64,000 nt of DNA from DASTCZ01 sp035308165 (lineage in GTDB: Bacteria; Acidobacteriota; Terriglobia; Acidiferrales; UBA7541), in assembly GCA_035308165.1 (NCBI GenBank), contig DATGHC010000044.1:45847-109846 (forward strand), given 5' to 3'. The position numbers were made by a program, and so were the translations under genes. Shown here in pieces: positions 25,416 through 32,885 of the stretch. A model generated the notes under the pieces. The model saw nothing but the letters and a program-made list of their open reading frames with translations, had not been told where the DNA came from and did not search any database. Position 1 is the first letter of the stretch, and the number at the start of each line of letters is the position of its first letter.

Positions 25416-25436
25416 GAATATAGAAATCCTATATTC
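25416..25436. promoter_or_regulatory. Perfect inverted repeat, likely PadR operator overlapping the promoter
   Basis: GAATATAG (25416-25423), five-base spacer, CTATATTC (25429-25436): a perfect 8-bp dyad with arms centred 13 bases apart, ending three bases before the PadR ATG on the minus strand. The proximal arm holds TATATT, a good -10 hexamer about eight bases from the ATG, so binding would block transcription directly. Confidence 0.65.
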
Positions 25437-25517
25437 CCCGGAAGCGCGCAATAGTACTTTTGAACAGTGGCCTTTATGCAAAAGCCTCTTGCAAGGATTG
25501 TCGTTATTTGGCGGTGG

Positions 25518-26801
25518 CTATCGACGATAGGCGACGCGGCCGGCGACGATGGTCGCCATTGGCGCGCCCTTGAAGTAGCGCCCGTCGAATGGGGTGTTGC
25601 GGGACTTACTGGGCGATTCGGCGGCGTGGAACGTCCATTCCTGATCCGTGGAAAAAAGTGTAAGGTCGGCGGGCTGGCCGGCGGCAATCCGGCGCTCGAT
25701 GCCAAGAACTCGGGCGGGGCCAGTGGTAAATAGCTCGACCATGCGCATCAGCTTGATGCGTCCCGTGTGGACGAGCTGTTCGAGCGCCAGCGCCAGCGCG
25801 GTTTCAAATCCAGTGATTCCAAATGGCGCCTTGTCGAACTCTACCGCTTTGCTGGCCGGCTCGTGCGGAGCGTGGTCGGTAGCGATGGCGTCCACCGTGC
25901 CATCGGCCAGTCCCTCCAGCAATGCGTCCCGATCCTCCCGAGAAGCCAGCGGCGGATTCATCTTGTAGTTGGAATCGTAAATGACGTCCTCATCAATCAG
26001 AGTGAAGTGATGCGGAGTGACTTCACAAGTGACCTGACACCCGTGCTTCCTCGACCCACGAACGAATTCCAATGAATCCTTGGTGGATAGATGTGCGATG
26101 TGCAGCCGCGCGCCCGTCAATTTCGCCAGCACACCATCGCGGATCACACAGATGGATTCCGCGGCAGAAGGCATTCCGCGCAGGCCCATTCGCACGGAAG
26201 TTTGACCTTCGCGCATCACGGCTCCGGCGGCCAGCGAGGCATCCTCGCAGTGATCAATCACGGGCAAATCGAGTGAACGGCAATAATCCATGACCTGGCG
26301 CATCAGCTTGGCGTTGGCCACAGGACGGCCGTCATCGCTGACCGCAACGATGCCGGCCTTTTTCATGGCCGCGATTTCCGCGAGCGATTCGCCCTTGCTT
26401 TCCTTGGAACAGGCGCCGATGGGCCAAACGCGCACGCTGGCTTTACGTTCGAGAATAGAGCGCGTAACCGACGCGTTGTCATTCACCGGGCGGGTGTTGG
26501 GCATGGGACAGACGGCTGTGAATCCACCCCGGGCCGCCGCGCATGTCCCCGTCTCAATCGTTTCAGAGGCTTCGCCGCCCGGCTCGCGCAAGTGGCAATG
26601 GAGATCGATAAAGCCGGGTGCCACGACCCATCCAGTCGCGTCCAGTGTTTCGCAGGTCGCACCGTTGTTCTTGGCTTGCTGCGAAATCTCAGCGGCGGGA
26701 CCTGTGGCAAGAATGCGATCCCCCTCCAGAAGCACATCCTGTGGGAAATCGGTGCCGCTCACCGGGTCCACGACGTGACCGTTCTTAATCCAAAGCTTCA
26801 A
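25518..26801 (-). CDS. pyrC: Dihydroorotase
   Basis: Cyclises N-carbamoyl-L-aspartate to dihydroorotate, the third step of UMP synthesis. The 427-residue amidohydrolase shows DLHCHLREPG (His68 and His70 of the HxH metal site), VSDDGRP, DHCED, AHLS, CEVTPHH and ATDHAPH, the class I pattern in which the bridging role falls to Asp and not to carbamylated Lys. The length is typical. It is the last gene of pyrR-pyrB-pyrC with 46 bases after pyrB. Many acidobacterial and proteobacterial pyrC genes of this class pair with pyrB in this order. Confidence 0.93.
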   Translation of the reverse strand: MKLWIKNGHVVDPVSGTDFPQDVLLEGDRILATGPAAEISQQAKNNGATCETLDATGWVVAPGFIDLHCHLREPGGEASETIETGTCAAARGGFTAVCPMPNTRPVNDNASVTRSILERKASVRVWPIGACSKESKGESLAEIAAMKKAGIVAVSDDGRPVANAKLMRQVMDYCRSLDLPVIDHCEDASLAAGAVMREGQTSVRMGLRGMPSAAESICVIRDGVLAKLTGARLHIAHLSTKDSLEFVRGSRKHGCQVTCEVTPHHFTLIDEDVIYDSNYKMNPPLASREDRDALLEGLADGTVDAIATDHAPHEPASKAVEFDKAPFGITGFETALALALEQLVHTGRIKLMRMVELFTTGPARVLGIERRIAAGQPADLTLFSTDQEWTFHAAESPSKSRNTPFDGRYFKGAPMATIVAGRVAYRR

Positions 26802-26847
26802 AAGCCACCAACCTCGCCTATAGATCGTATTTGTGAGATCACTCTTA

Positions 26848-27915
26848 TCAGCTCACATTCGGCCTGTAGAATCTGTTTTCATGCGCGGCGTCACTTACGT
26901 TTGGCTCCTCCGGCGGAGTGCCCATCAACAGGTAAAGCAGCGCCATGCGCACGGCCACACCATTGGTCACCTGCTCCAGCACGCAGGACTGCGGCCCGTC
27001 GGCGACGGAGGGATCAATTTCCAGGCCACGAATCATTGGGCCGGGATGCAGCACCAGCGCGCCCGGCCGTGCCATCTTCAGCCGTTCCTCCGTTAGTTGG
27101 TAGAGCATTACGTATTCATCCATCGGCAGGGCGGGTTCGTTCATGCGCTCTTGCTGCACGCGGAGAACGATGATCACATCGGCGTCGACCAGCGCCTCTT
27201 CCATGCATGACGCTCGACGAATGGAGCATCCCGGCGGGCCGATCTGCTCCAACTCGCGCGGAAGCCACATGGCCGGCCCGCAGAGCTTAAAGCGGCACCC
27301 AAATTTTCCCAGCAGGTGAATGTCGGATCGCGCCACGCGGCTGTGTTGGATGTCCCCGAGTATGGTGACGTTCAGCCCATCCATCTTGCCCAAACGGTCG
27401 CGGACGGTCAGCGCATCCAGCAGCCCCTGCGTGGGATGTTCGTGCGTGCCGTCGCCCGCGTTGATCACGGGTATTTCCAAATGCCGCGCAACGAAGTCCG
27501 CGGCACCCGAGCTGCTGTGGCGCATCACGATGCAATCGGGCTTCATGGCATCCAGCGTGTGAACGGTGTCGAGAAGCGATTCGCCCTTTTTCAGGCTGGA
27601 AGACTCCGCCTGCAGGTTCATGCTGTCCGCACCCAGCCGCGAAGCGGCGGTGGCAAAGCTAATTCGCGTGCGCGTGGATGGTTCAAAGAAAGCCAGCGCC
27701 ACGCTCTTCCCGCGAAGGGTAGCCAATTTCTTCAGCGGGTGCCGCTGGATTTCCTGCATGGGTTTGGATTGGTCCAGGAGAAATACGATTTGCTCGGCCG
27801 TGAGAGGCTCCATGCCCAGCAAATTACGGAAGCGGTAAGTCAATCCATCCCTCGGAGAATTTTCCGCGGTGTTCGTTCCGCCTTGGCGGACAGGCGCCGC
27901 GGCGGCTGGATTCAT
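26848..27915 (-). CDS. pyrB: Aspartate carbamoyltransferase, catalytic subunit
   Basis: Joins carbamoyl phosphate and aspartate in the committed step of pyrimidine synthesis. The 355-residue product has the carbamoyl-phosphate loop FFEPSTRTRISF (Ser80-Thr-Arg-Thr-Arg84), a lysine-containing loop SSLKKGES, and HPTQ (159-162). The first ~25 residues are an extra, poorly conserved leader. The start overlaps the pyrR stop by four bases. No regulatory subunit pyrI is present, so allosteric control by that route is unlikely. With PyrC it may form the pyrB-pyrC type complex. Confidence 0.94.
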   Translation of the reverse strand: MNPAAAAPVRQGGTNTAENSPRDGLTYRFRNLLGMEPLTAEQIVFLLDQSKPMQEIQRHPLKKLATLRGKSVALAFFEPSTRTRISFATAASRLGADSMNLQAESSSLKKGESLLDTVHTLDAMKPDCIVMRHSSSGAADFVARHLEIPVINAGDGTHEHPTQGLLDALTVRDRLGKMDGLNVTILGDIQHSRVARSDIHLLGKFGCRFKLCGPAMWLPRELEQIGPPGCSIRRASCMEEALVDADVIIVLRVQQERMNEPALPMDEYVMLYQLTEERLKMARPGALVLHPGPMIRGLEIDPSVADGPQSCVLEQVTNGVAVRMALLYLLMGTPPEEPNVSDAAHENRFYRPNVS

Positions 27916-28460
27916 TCGACGCGATCAACCAGCACGACACGCTCTTCCTGATCCACTTCGCGCAGTCGCACCTCAATGATTTCGGTGTCGCTGGTTTGCA
28001 CCATGCGTCCCACAAAGCTGGCTTCGATGGGCATTTGGCGGTGGCCGCGGTCGATCAAGACACACAGGCGGACGCTGCGCGGCCGGCCGAGATCGAACAG
28101 CGCGTTCATCGCCGCGCGCACGGTGCGCCCGGTGTAGAGAACATCGTCCACCAGGATTAGATCCTTGTCATCGACGGAGAAAACGATGTCGCTCGATTGC
28201 AGAACGGGGTGGGCGGCGACTTTGCTCAGGTCGTCGCGGTACAGTGTGATGTCGAGCGTACCCACGGGCACCTCGACTCCATCAATTTCGCGCATGGCCT
28301 GCGCGATGCGCTGCGAAAGCGGCACGCCGCGACGCCGCACTCCGATCAGCGCCAGGTTCTTGGTGCCGCCGCTTTTTTCCACGATTTCATGGGCTAAACG
28401 CTGCAGCGTGCGGTCAATTTCGGTGGCGGACATCAACTGCGATTTTTCTACAACACGCAT
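27912..28460 (-). CDS. pyrR: Bifunctional pyrimidine regulator / uracil phosphoribosyltransferase PyrR
   Basis: PyrR binds pyr mRNA in response to UMP and can act as a weak uracil phosphoribosyltransferase. The 182-residue product has the PRPP motif DLILVDDVLYTG (100-111), the GVRRRGVPLSQRIA segment and RGHRQMPIEASFVGR at the C-terminus, all typical. It is the first gene of the operon. I see no obvious attenuator in the 74 bases upstream, so regulation through RNA binding, as in Bacillus, is not supported here. The ATG at 28433 is an alternative start. Confidence 0.93.
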   Translation of the reverse strand: MRVVEKSQLMSATEIDRTLQRLAHEIVEKSGGTKNLALIGVRRRGVPLSQRIAQAMREIDGVEVPVGTLDITLYRDDLSKVAAHPVLQSSDIVFSVDDKDLILVDDVLYTGRTVRAAMNALFDLGRPRSVRLCVLIDRGHRQMPIEASFVGRMVQTSDTEIIEVRLREVDQEERVVLVDRVE

Positions 28461-28534
28461 TGGCGGAGTATCGTAGCACAGACTTGCGCGCCGCCGAAGC
28501 CGGGCCGCGACTCTCCAAGGAAATGGAAAAACGC

Positions 28535-28984
28535 TTAGCCGGCTCCATTCACCCCGCTGAGAAACCCGCCCAGGTGCGCCGTTAACGCCACTGCAAGGAC
28601 GGCCAGAGCTTCGATTGGCAGGCGGTATCCAGGCAAAATTCTCCCCGGACTGCGTTGCGCTCTCCTATGGATGAGCCAGGTGATCCAGATCAAAACGCTC
28701 GATACCCAACCAAGGACCAAATGCATCAGCAGGATGCCCTTGGGTCGTTCCCCTTCAAGTTGCCATTGCCAGGCAAGGATGCCGGTGATCAACACGGGTA
28801 TGGTCATTATCGCTGCGGCCAGAAAATTGTAGTAGGCGGCCCCAGCAAGGAGCTGCTTTTTCTTCCGCTGTCCAAGAAAATCGAGCACCACACCCAGGAT
28901 GAACAACGCGATCGGAAAGTGAATCAGAACCACATGTTGCGCGTGTTTCGCAAGAAAGATGGTCTTAATGTCGAATGGATTCAT
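28535..28984 (-). CDS. DUF2231-type four-helix membrane protein
   Basis: A 149-residue protein with about four membrane helices and the start HVVLIHFPIALFILGVVLDFLG typical of DUF2231 proteins. A histidine near the beginning of each of several helices could ligate metal or heme; that is unproven. It follows the cupredoxin gene by 13 bases and is the last gene of a three-gene operon with a Tat-exported phosphoesterase. DUF2231 proteins often accompany copper or cytochrome genes, which fits the neighbour. Confidence 0.8.
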   Translation of the reverse strand: MNPFDIKTIFLAKHAQHVVLIHFPIALFILGVVLDFLGQRKKKQLLAGAAYYNFLAAAIMTIPVLITGILAWQWQLEGERPKGILLMHLVLGWVSSVLIWITWLIHRRAQRSPGRILPGYRLPIEALAVLAVALTAHLGGFLSGVNGAG

Positions 28985-28997
28985 GATTCATCCCTGC

Positions 28998-29369
28998 TTA
29001 CTGCACCACGACTTTGCCGGTCATCTTTGGGTGGATGCTGCAGAAATAGTCGTAAGTGCCTGCTTTGGTGAAAGTGAAGGAAAACTTTTCGTCGGTGTCC
29101 ATGACTTTAGATTTGAATGATTTGTCGGTGCTGACCACATTGTGCGGGATGTCGTCCTGGTTGGTCCAAGTGACGGTCGTACCAACCGCGATGGTGAGCG
29201 TTGGGGGTGCAAAACTGAAATTGTCGATTTTTACCTGGGCCGTCTGCGCCGGTTTGTCTTGGAGTCCGCGCGCGCTCACGGTTGATTCACGGTTTCCCGC
29301 TGCGAGGATCGCAAACCCCATCAGCATCATCGCCGTGGCAAACGTAATGTACACACTTCTCTTCAACAT
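28998..29369 (-). CDS. Exported cupredoxin (plastocyanin/azurin-like)
   Basis: A 123-residue blue-copper protein with an N-terminal hydrophobic export segment (about 5-24). The type 1 copper ligands are all visible: His76 (DIPHNV), Cys110, His113 and Met116 (YFCSIHPKMTG). Core strands FSFAPPTLTIAVGTTVTWTN and AGTYDYFC are standard. It should carry one electron in the periplasm or at the outer face of the membrane. Neighbours are a Tat-exported phosphoesterase upstream and a DUF2231 membrane protein downstream. Its redox partner is not apparent. Confidence 0.92.
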   Translation of the reverse strand: MLKRSVYITFATAMMLMGFAILAAGNRESTVSARGLQDKPAQTAQVKIDNFSFAPPTLTIAVGTTVTWTNQDDIPHNVVSTDKSFKSKVMDTDEKFSFTFTKAGTYDYFCSIHPKMTGKVVVQ

Positions 29370-29430
29370 GTTATTTCCTTTCTATCTTTCATGAACTGTG
29401 CCCGGACCGCTGGGCTTCGCCGCCTTGGAG

Positions 29431-30402
29431 TTAAGCCAGCGTTGAATCAATCACTGCCAGTGCGTGCCGGCCCTGCATGGTATTTACATCGGTGATCCCA
29501 AGGACGTTGCGCAGTTGTTCCGCGGGCACCTTCATCGGCCCGGGCGAATCCGCCTTGCCGGGAGCCGGTTGCGGGAAAGCCGTGGAGGCGGCGGTATGGA
29601 AAGTAATGTTCCCTTCAACTTTTTGCATCACTTGATGGATGTGGCCGTTCAGCACCGTTACCGAGCCAAACTTTTTCAGGTAGCCAAGCGCCTGGGCGCT
29701 GTCTTCAGTTCCCCACCCCCATTCCGGATAAACGGACCAGAGAGGAATGTGCGCGTACACCACAATGGGAGTGCTGGATTTCAGGTGCTTCACATCTTTT
29801 TCCATCCACTCCAGTTGCTCACTCCCAATCGAGCCCAACCCTCCGGCCTTCAAGTTCTGCACGTTGACCAATCCAATGAAGTGCACGCCCTTCTTGTCGA
29901 AGCTGCGCCAGCCCCCGCCGCTGGATCCTTTTCCGTAGCGATCCAGGAATTGCTTTCCATCGTCATTCAAGATGTCATGTTCGCCCGGCACGTAAAAAAC
30001 ATCCTTGGCAGGCGAGGCCTTCAGAATCTGCTCCACGGTATCGAACTCTTCGGGCTTGGAAAGATGGCTGATGTCCCCGGTGTGCAACATAAATTCGGGC
30101 GCGACCGGCAGCGCGTTGATCTTGTCAATCGCGGCTTTCAAAGTGCCCGCGACGTCGGCATTTGCCGGCTTGTTGAAGCCCATGTGGCTGTCGCTAATCT
30201 GCACGAAACTCAGCTCACCCGCCGCATCGGCCGCGCCAATGTTGGAAACGCGGCTCAGGCTGAACGATTTCAGCACGCCGCCACTCATCACACAGAATGC
30301 GCCGGTGCCGGCCCAGGCCATGCACTTCAGGAATCCGCGGCGATCCACGCCATCAGTATTGTGATCGAATAAGAGTTCGTCCTTCTTTTTCACGTCAGAC
30401 AT
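29431..30402 (-). CDS. Tat-exported calcineurin-like metallophosphoesterase
   Basis: A 323-residue protein with a twin-arginine signal (DRRGFLKCMAWAGTGAF, Arg21-Arg22), so it is probably folded in the cytoplasm before export. The phosphoesterase motifs occur in order: ISDSHMGF, HTGDISH, PGEHDI (the usual GNHD is GEHD), YAHIPL and NGHIHQ, forming the two-metal site. The His in place of the Asn-His pair is a common variant. It starts a three-gene operon with the cupredoxin. Substrate unknown. A TatA gene lies a few kilobases away and may serve such exports. Confidence 0.88.
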   Translation of the reverse strand: MSDVKKKDELLFDHNTDGVDRRGFLKCMAWAGTGAFCVMSGGVLKSFSLSRVSNIGAADAAGELSFVQISDSHMGFNKPANADVAGTLKAAIDKINALPVAPEFMLHTGDISHLSKPEEFDTVEQILKASPAKDVFYVPGEHDILNDDGKQFLDRYGKGSSGGGWRSFDKKGVHFIGLVNVQNLKAGGLGSIGSEQLEWMEKDVKHLKSSTPIVVYAHIPLWSVYPEWGWGTEDSAQALGYLKKFGSVTVLNGHIHQVMQKVEGNITFHTAASTAFPQPAPGKADSPGPMKVPAEQLRNVLGITDVNTMQGRHALAVIDSTLA

Positions 30403-30600
30403 CGCTTCCCCCTCGGGTGCTTCGCGCAGCCCTCATGCGTTGGCGGAGTATTCCGCCTGCACTATGGAGACACGGAGGGGCCGCGAATTATTCCCGCCAT
30501 TCAAGGAAATGTTCGTCGGAATTGTGAGAGGTATTTTTGTTTGGGTTATCCACAGACGCGCCGCTACGCCCAACCCTTCTCCGTGTTAAAATGCTTCAAG

Positions 30601-31560
30601 ATGAGCGCAACGGTTGCGGTTGACCTGAGCGTCCAGATAGGCGCCCTGCGCCTCGCTAATCCCGTTCTCGCCGCCAGTGGTACCTTCGGATATGGAATTG
30701 AGTTCGCACACCTCGTAGACCTCAACCGGCTCGGCGGCATCGTGGTAAAGGGACTATCTCTAGAACCGTTGGAGGGCGCCCCCGCGCCGCGCCTGGTCGA
30801 ATCTGCCGGCGGAATGATTAATGCGGTGGGTCTGCAAAACGTAGGGGTTCACGCGTTTGTCCGCGACAAATTGCCCGCCTTGCGCGCTTACCGCACTGCG
30901 ATTGTCACCAATGTATTCGGGCATACCGTCAATGAATACGCCGAAGTAATCCGCGTGTTGAATGACGCGGAAGGTGTGGCCGCCTACGAGTTGAACATTT
31001 CCTGCCCGAACACGGATGCAGGCGGGGCCTATTTTGGCATTGATCCCGCCATGACCGCGCGAGTGGTTGCTGCGAGCTGCAAAGTCGCTAATCGGCCAGT
31101 TTGGGCCAAACTCTCCCCGAATGTGACTGACATCACGGCAATCGCCAGGGCGGCTGCCGATGCCGGTGCCGCCGCGCTAACGGTCGCCAACACCTACCCC
31201 GCTATGAGCGTCGACTTCCGAACCGGTCGGTCCCGGCTAGGTAGGGTTTCTGGTGGCCTTTCTGGTCCGGCCATAAAGCCAATCACCCAGAAACTGGTTT
31301 ACGAGGCAGCCCAGGCCGTCAAAATTCCCATAATCGGCCTGGGAGGCATCGAAACAGGAGAGGATGCTCTGGAGTACTTGACCCTGGGGGCGACGGCAGT
31401 CCAGGTTGGGACTGCCCATTTTTCCAGTCCCAAGGCTTCCGTGGACCTTCTAAATGACCTGGAGAAGCTGTGCATTTCCAATAAAGTGTTTAATATAAGT
31501 AACTTACGAGGGACCTTTGTGGCAAATGGTTCTAGTAAAAATGAACCAGTAGTACTATAG
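30601..31560 (+). CDS. pyrD: Dihydroorotate dehydrogenase, class 1B catalytic subunit
   Basis: Oxidises dihydroorotate to orotate with FMN. From ATG 30601 the product is 319 residues. The catalytic cysteine lies in ELNISCPNTDAGGAYFG, the class 1B pattern, along with LAASGTFGYG, NVFGH and the FMN phosphate loop IIGLGGIETGEDALEYL. Class 1B enzymes normally work with the iron-sulfur subunit PyrK and NAD, but no pyrK is in the window. A TAAAAT box (30587-30592) lies only eight bases before the ATG, so the message could be leaderless. The last ~60 bases are unusually AT-rich and encode a non-standard C-terminus. Confidence 0.92.
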   Translation: MSATVAVDLSVQIGALRLANPVLAASGTFGYGIEFAHLVDLNRLGGIVVKGLSLEPLEGAPAPRLVESAGGMINAVGLQNVGVHAFVRDKLPALRAYRTAIVTNVFGHTVNEYAEVIRVLNDAEGVAAYELNISCPNTDAGGAYFGIDPAMTARVVAASCKVANRPVWAKLSPNVTDITAIARAAADAGAAALTVANTYPAMSVDFRTGRSRLGRVSGGLSGPAIKPITQKLVYEAAQAVKIPIIGLGGIETGEDALEYLTLGATAVQVGTAHFSSPKASVDLLNDLEKLCISNKVFNISNLRGTFVANGSSKNEPVVL

Positions 31561-31593
31561 TATTCGCTAGGCTTGTTGTTAGAATTACACACT

Positions 31594-32031
31594 ATGCGGA
31601 ACAAACTTGCAGTTATTAAGGGCTCTTTAGTCTGCATATTGCTCGCGTTTGCTCTGACTCCCACGCTCGATGCCCCATTGAAAGCCAGGGCAATCTCTGG
31701 CGTGGCCCCGATCAAGGTGTGGTATGGGACAGCAAGCTGGTACGGCCCCACTTTTCAGGGCAGAACCACAGCCAGCGGTGAGCTTTACGACATGACCGCC
31801 TATACCGCTGCGCACCCGACCCTGCCGTTCGGCTCCATGGTAAGGCTTATTAACCCTCGATCTGGCCGAAGTGCCGTAGTTCGGATCAACGACCGGGGCC
31901 CTTACGTCCACGGACGGGATATTGACGTTTCTTATCAAGTTGCTGAGCGGCTTAGACTTATTGACCACGGTGTGGTTCGGCTGCGTATGGAATTGATCCA
32001 ATTGCCAAAAGAGGCGAACAAGCACCAGTGA
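31594..32031 (+). CDS. rlpA: RlpA-type lytic transglycosylase / septal ring protein
   Basis: RlpA-type proteins cut peptidoglycan lacking stem peptides and act at the septum. The 145-residue product (ATG 31594, preceded by a TTG alternative at 31573) has an N-terminal export segment and one double-psi beta-barrel: YGTASWYGPTFQGRTTASGE, then PFGSMVRLINPRSGRSAVVR and INDRGPYVHGRDIDVS. The catalytic Asp sits in the NDRGP loop. It lacks the SPOR domain of E. coli RlpA. The gene sits between pyrD and pyrF and overlaps pyrF by four bases, which is unusual and suggests a shared transcript without a metabolic link. Confidence 0.9.
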   Translation: MRNKLAVIKGSLVCILLAFALTPTLDAPLKARAISGVAPIKVWYGTASWYGPTFQGRTTASGELYDMTAYTAAHPTLPFGSMVRLINPRSGRSAVVRINDRGPYVHGRDIDVSYQVAERLRLIDHGVVRLRMELIQLPKEANKHQ

Positions 32032-32795
32032 CCCATCCAGCTTCGCGGCGTCTGATCGTTGCACTTGATTTTGATTCGGTAGACGCCGCCTATGCCTTGG
32101 CAAAACCCCTTGTCGGTCTGGTAGGACTCTTCAAAATAGGCAAACAGCTTTTTACCGCTGAAGGGCCGGACGCCGTCCGGCAAATCTCCTCGCTGGGTGT
32201 CGGCATCTTCCTGGACCTGAAATATCACGATATCCCCAATACAGTGAATGGCGCATTGCGAGCGGCCGCATCACTTCCCGGAATCGAGCTGGTAAACATC
32301 CACACGCTGGGTGGTCCGGTGATGATGAAGAGCGCCGCCGAAACACTTGCTGCCATTCCAAACCGTCCCGATCTGCTCGGTGTGACGATCCTGACCAGCA
32401 TGGACGCAATGCAGATGAGCGCGGTCGGCATTTCAGGCACTCCATCCAAGCGGGCGCTGGCCTTGGCGAAATTGGCCAAGAAGTCAGGCCTCGATGGAGT
32501 CGTCGCGTCAGCGCATGAGGTGAAGGCGCTGCGGAAAGCTTGCGGCAAGAATTTTATCCTGGCCATCGGCGGAATTCGGCCCGAGCGGGGAGCAGGGCAG
32601 CAAGCGGTGAGAATGGTCAATGGCCCCAAGGGCAGGCGCGATGACCAATCGCGCATCGCCACGCCCGGCGCCACGATTCGAGCTGGCGCGACTTATCTAA
32701 TTGTTGGCCGCCCCATCAACGCTGCACCCGATCCGGTGGCCGCTACGCACGCCATTCTGGACGAGATTGCTGAAGCCGAATCCAGCCAGAAGTAA
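32028..32795 (+). CDS. pyrF: Orotidine 5'-phosphate decarboxylase
   Basis: Last step of UMP synthesis. The 255-residue TIM-barrel has the catalytic array DLKYHDIPNT (Asp63, Lys65, Asp68) and the phosphate loop AGATYLIVGRPI. The segment between about residues 190 and 215 is an insertion relative to E. coli. It starts at GTG 32028, overlapping the rlpA stop. Together with pyrD upstream and pyrR-B-C on the other strand it completes much of the pathway here; carAB and pyrE are not in the window. Confidence 0.92.
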   Translation: MTHPASRRLIVALDFDSVDAAYALAKPLVGLVGLFKIGKQLFTAEGPDAVRQISSLGVGIFLDLKYHDIPNTVNGALRAAASLPGIELVNIHTLGGPVMMKSAAETLAAIPNRPDLLGVTILTSMDAMQMSAVGISGTPSKRALALAKLAKKSGLDGVVASAHEVKALRKACGKNFILAIGGIRPERGAGQQAVRMVNGPKGRRDDQSRIATPGATIRAGATYLIVGRPINAAPDPVAATHAILDEIAEAESSQK

Positions 32796-32826
32796 ATTTT
32801 CCCACAATTCCGTTCTCTCTCTGAGT

Positions 32827-32855
32827 TTGACGCGCATCCCCACCTCCGTTAGCAT
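32827..32855 (+). promoter_or_regulatory. Candidate promoter for selB
   Basis: TTGACG (32827-32832), 17-base spacer, TAGCAT (32850-32855), starting transcription about 25 bases before the selB ATG, which has CAGGAA as a ribosome-binding site. Hexamers and spacing are identical to the promoter at 40301-40329. Confidence 0.5.
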
Positions 32856-32885
32856 CCAATCCACTGCACACCAGCAGGAAATCCA

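Noticed and set aside
25440..25517. Possible hairpin terminator after pyrC
   Set aside because: Candidate arms pair poorly and no T tract follows.
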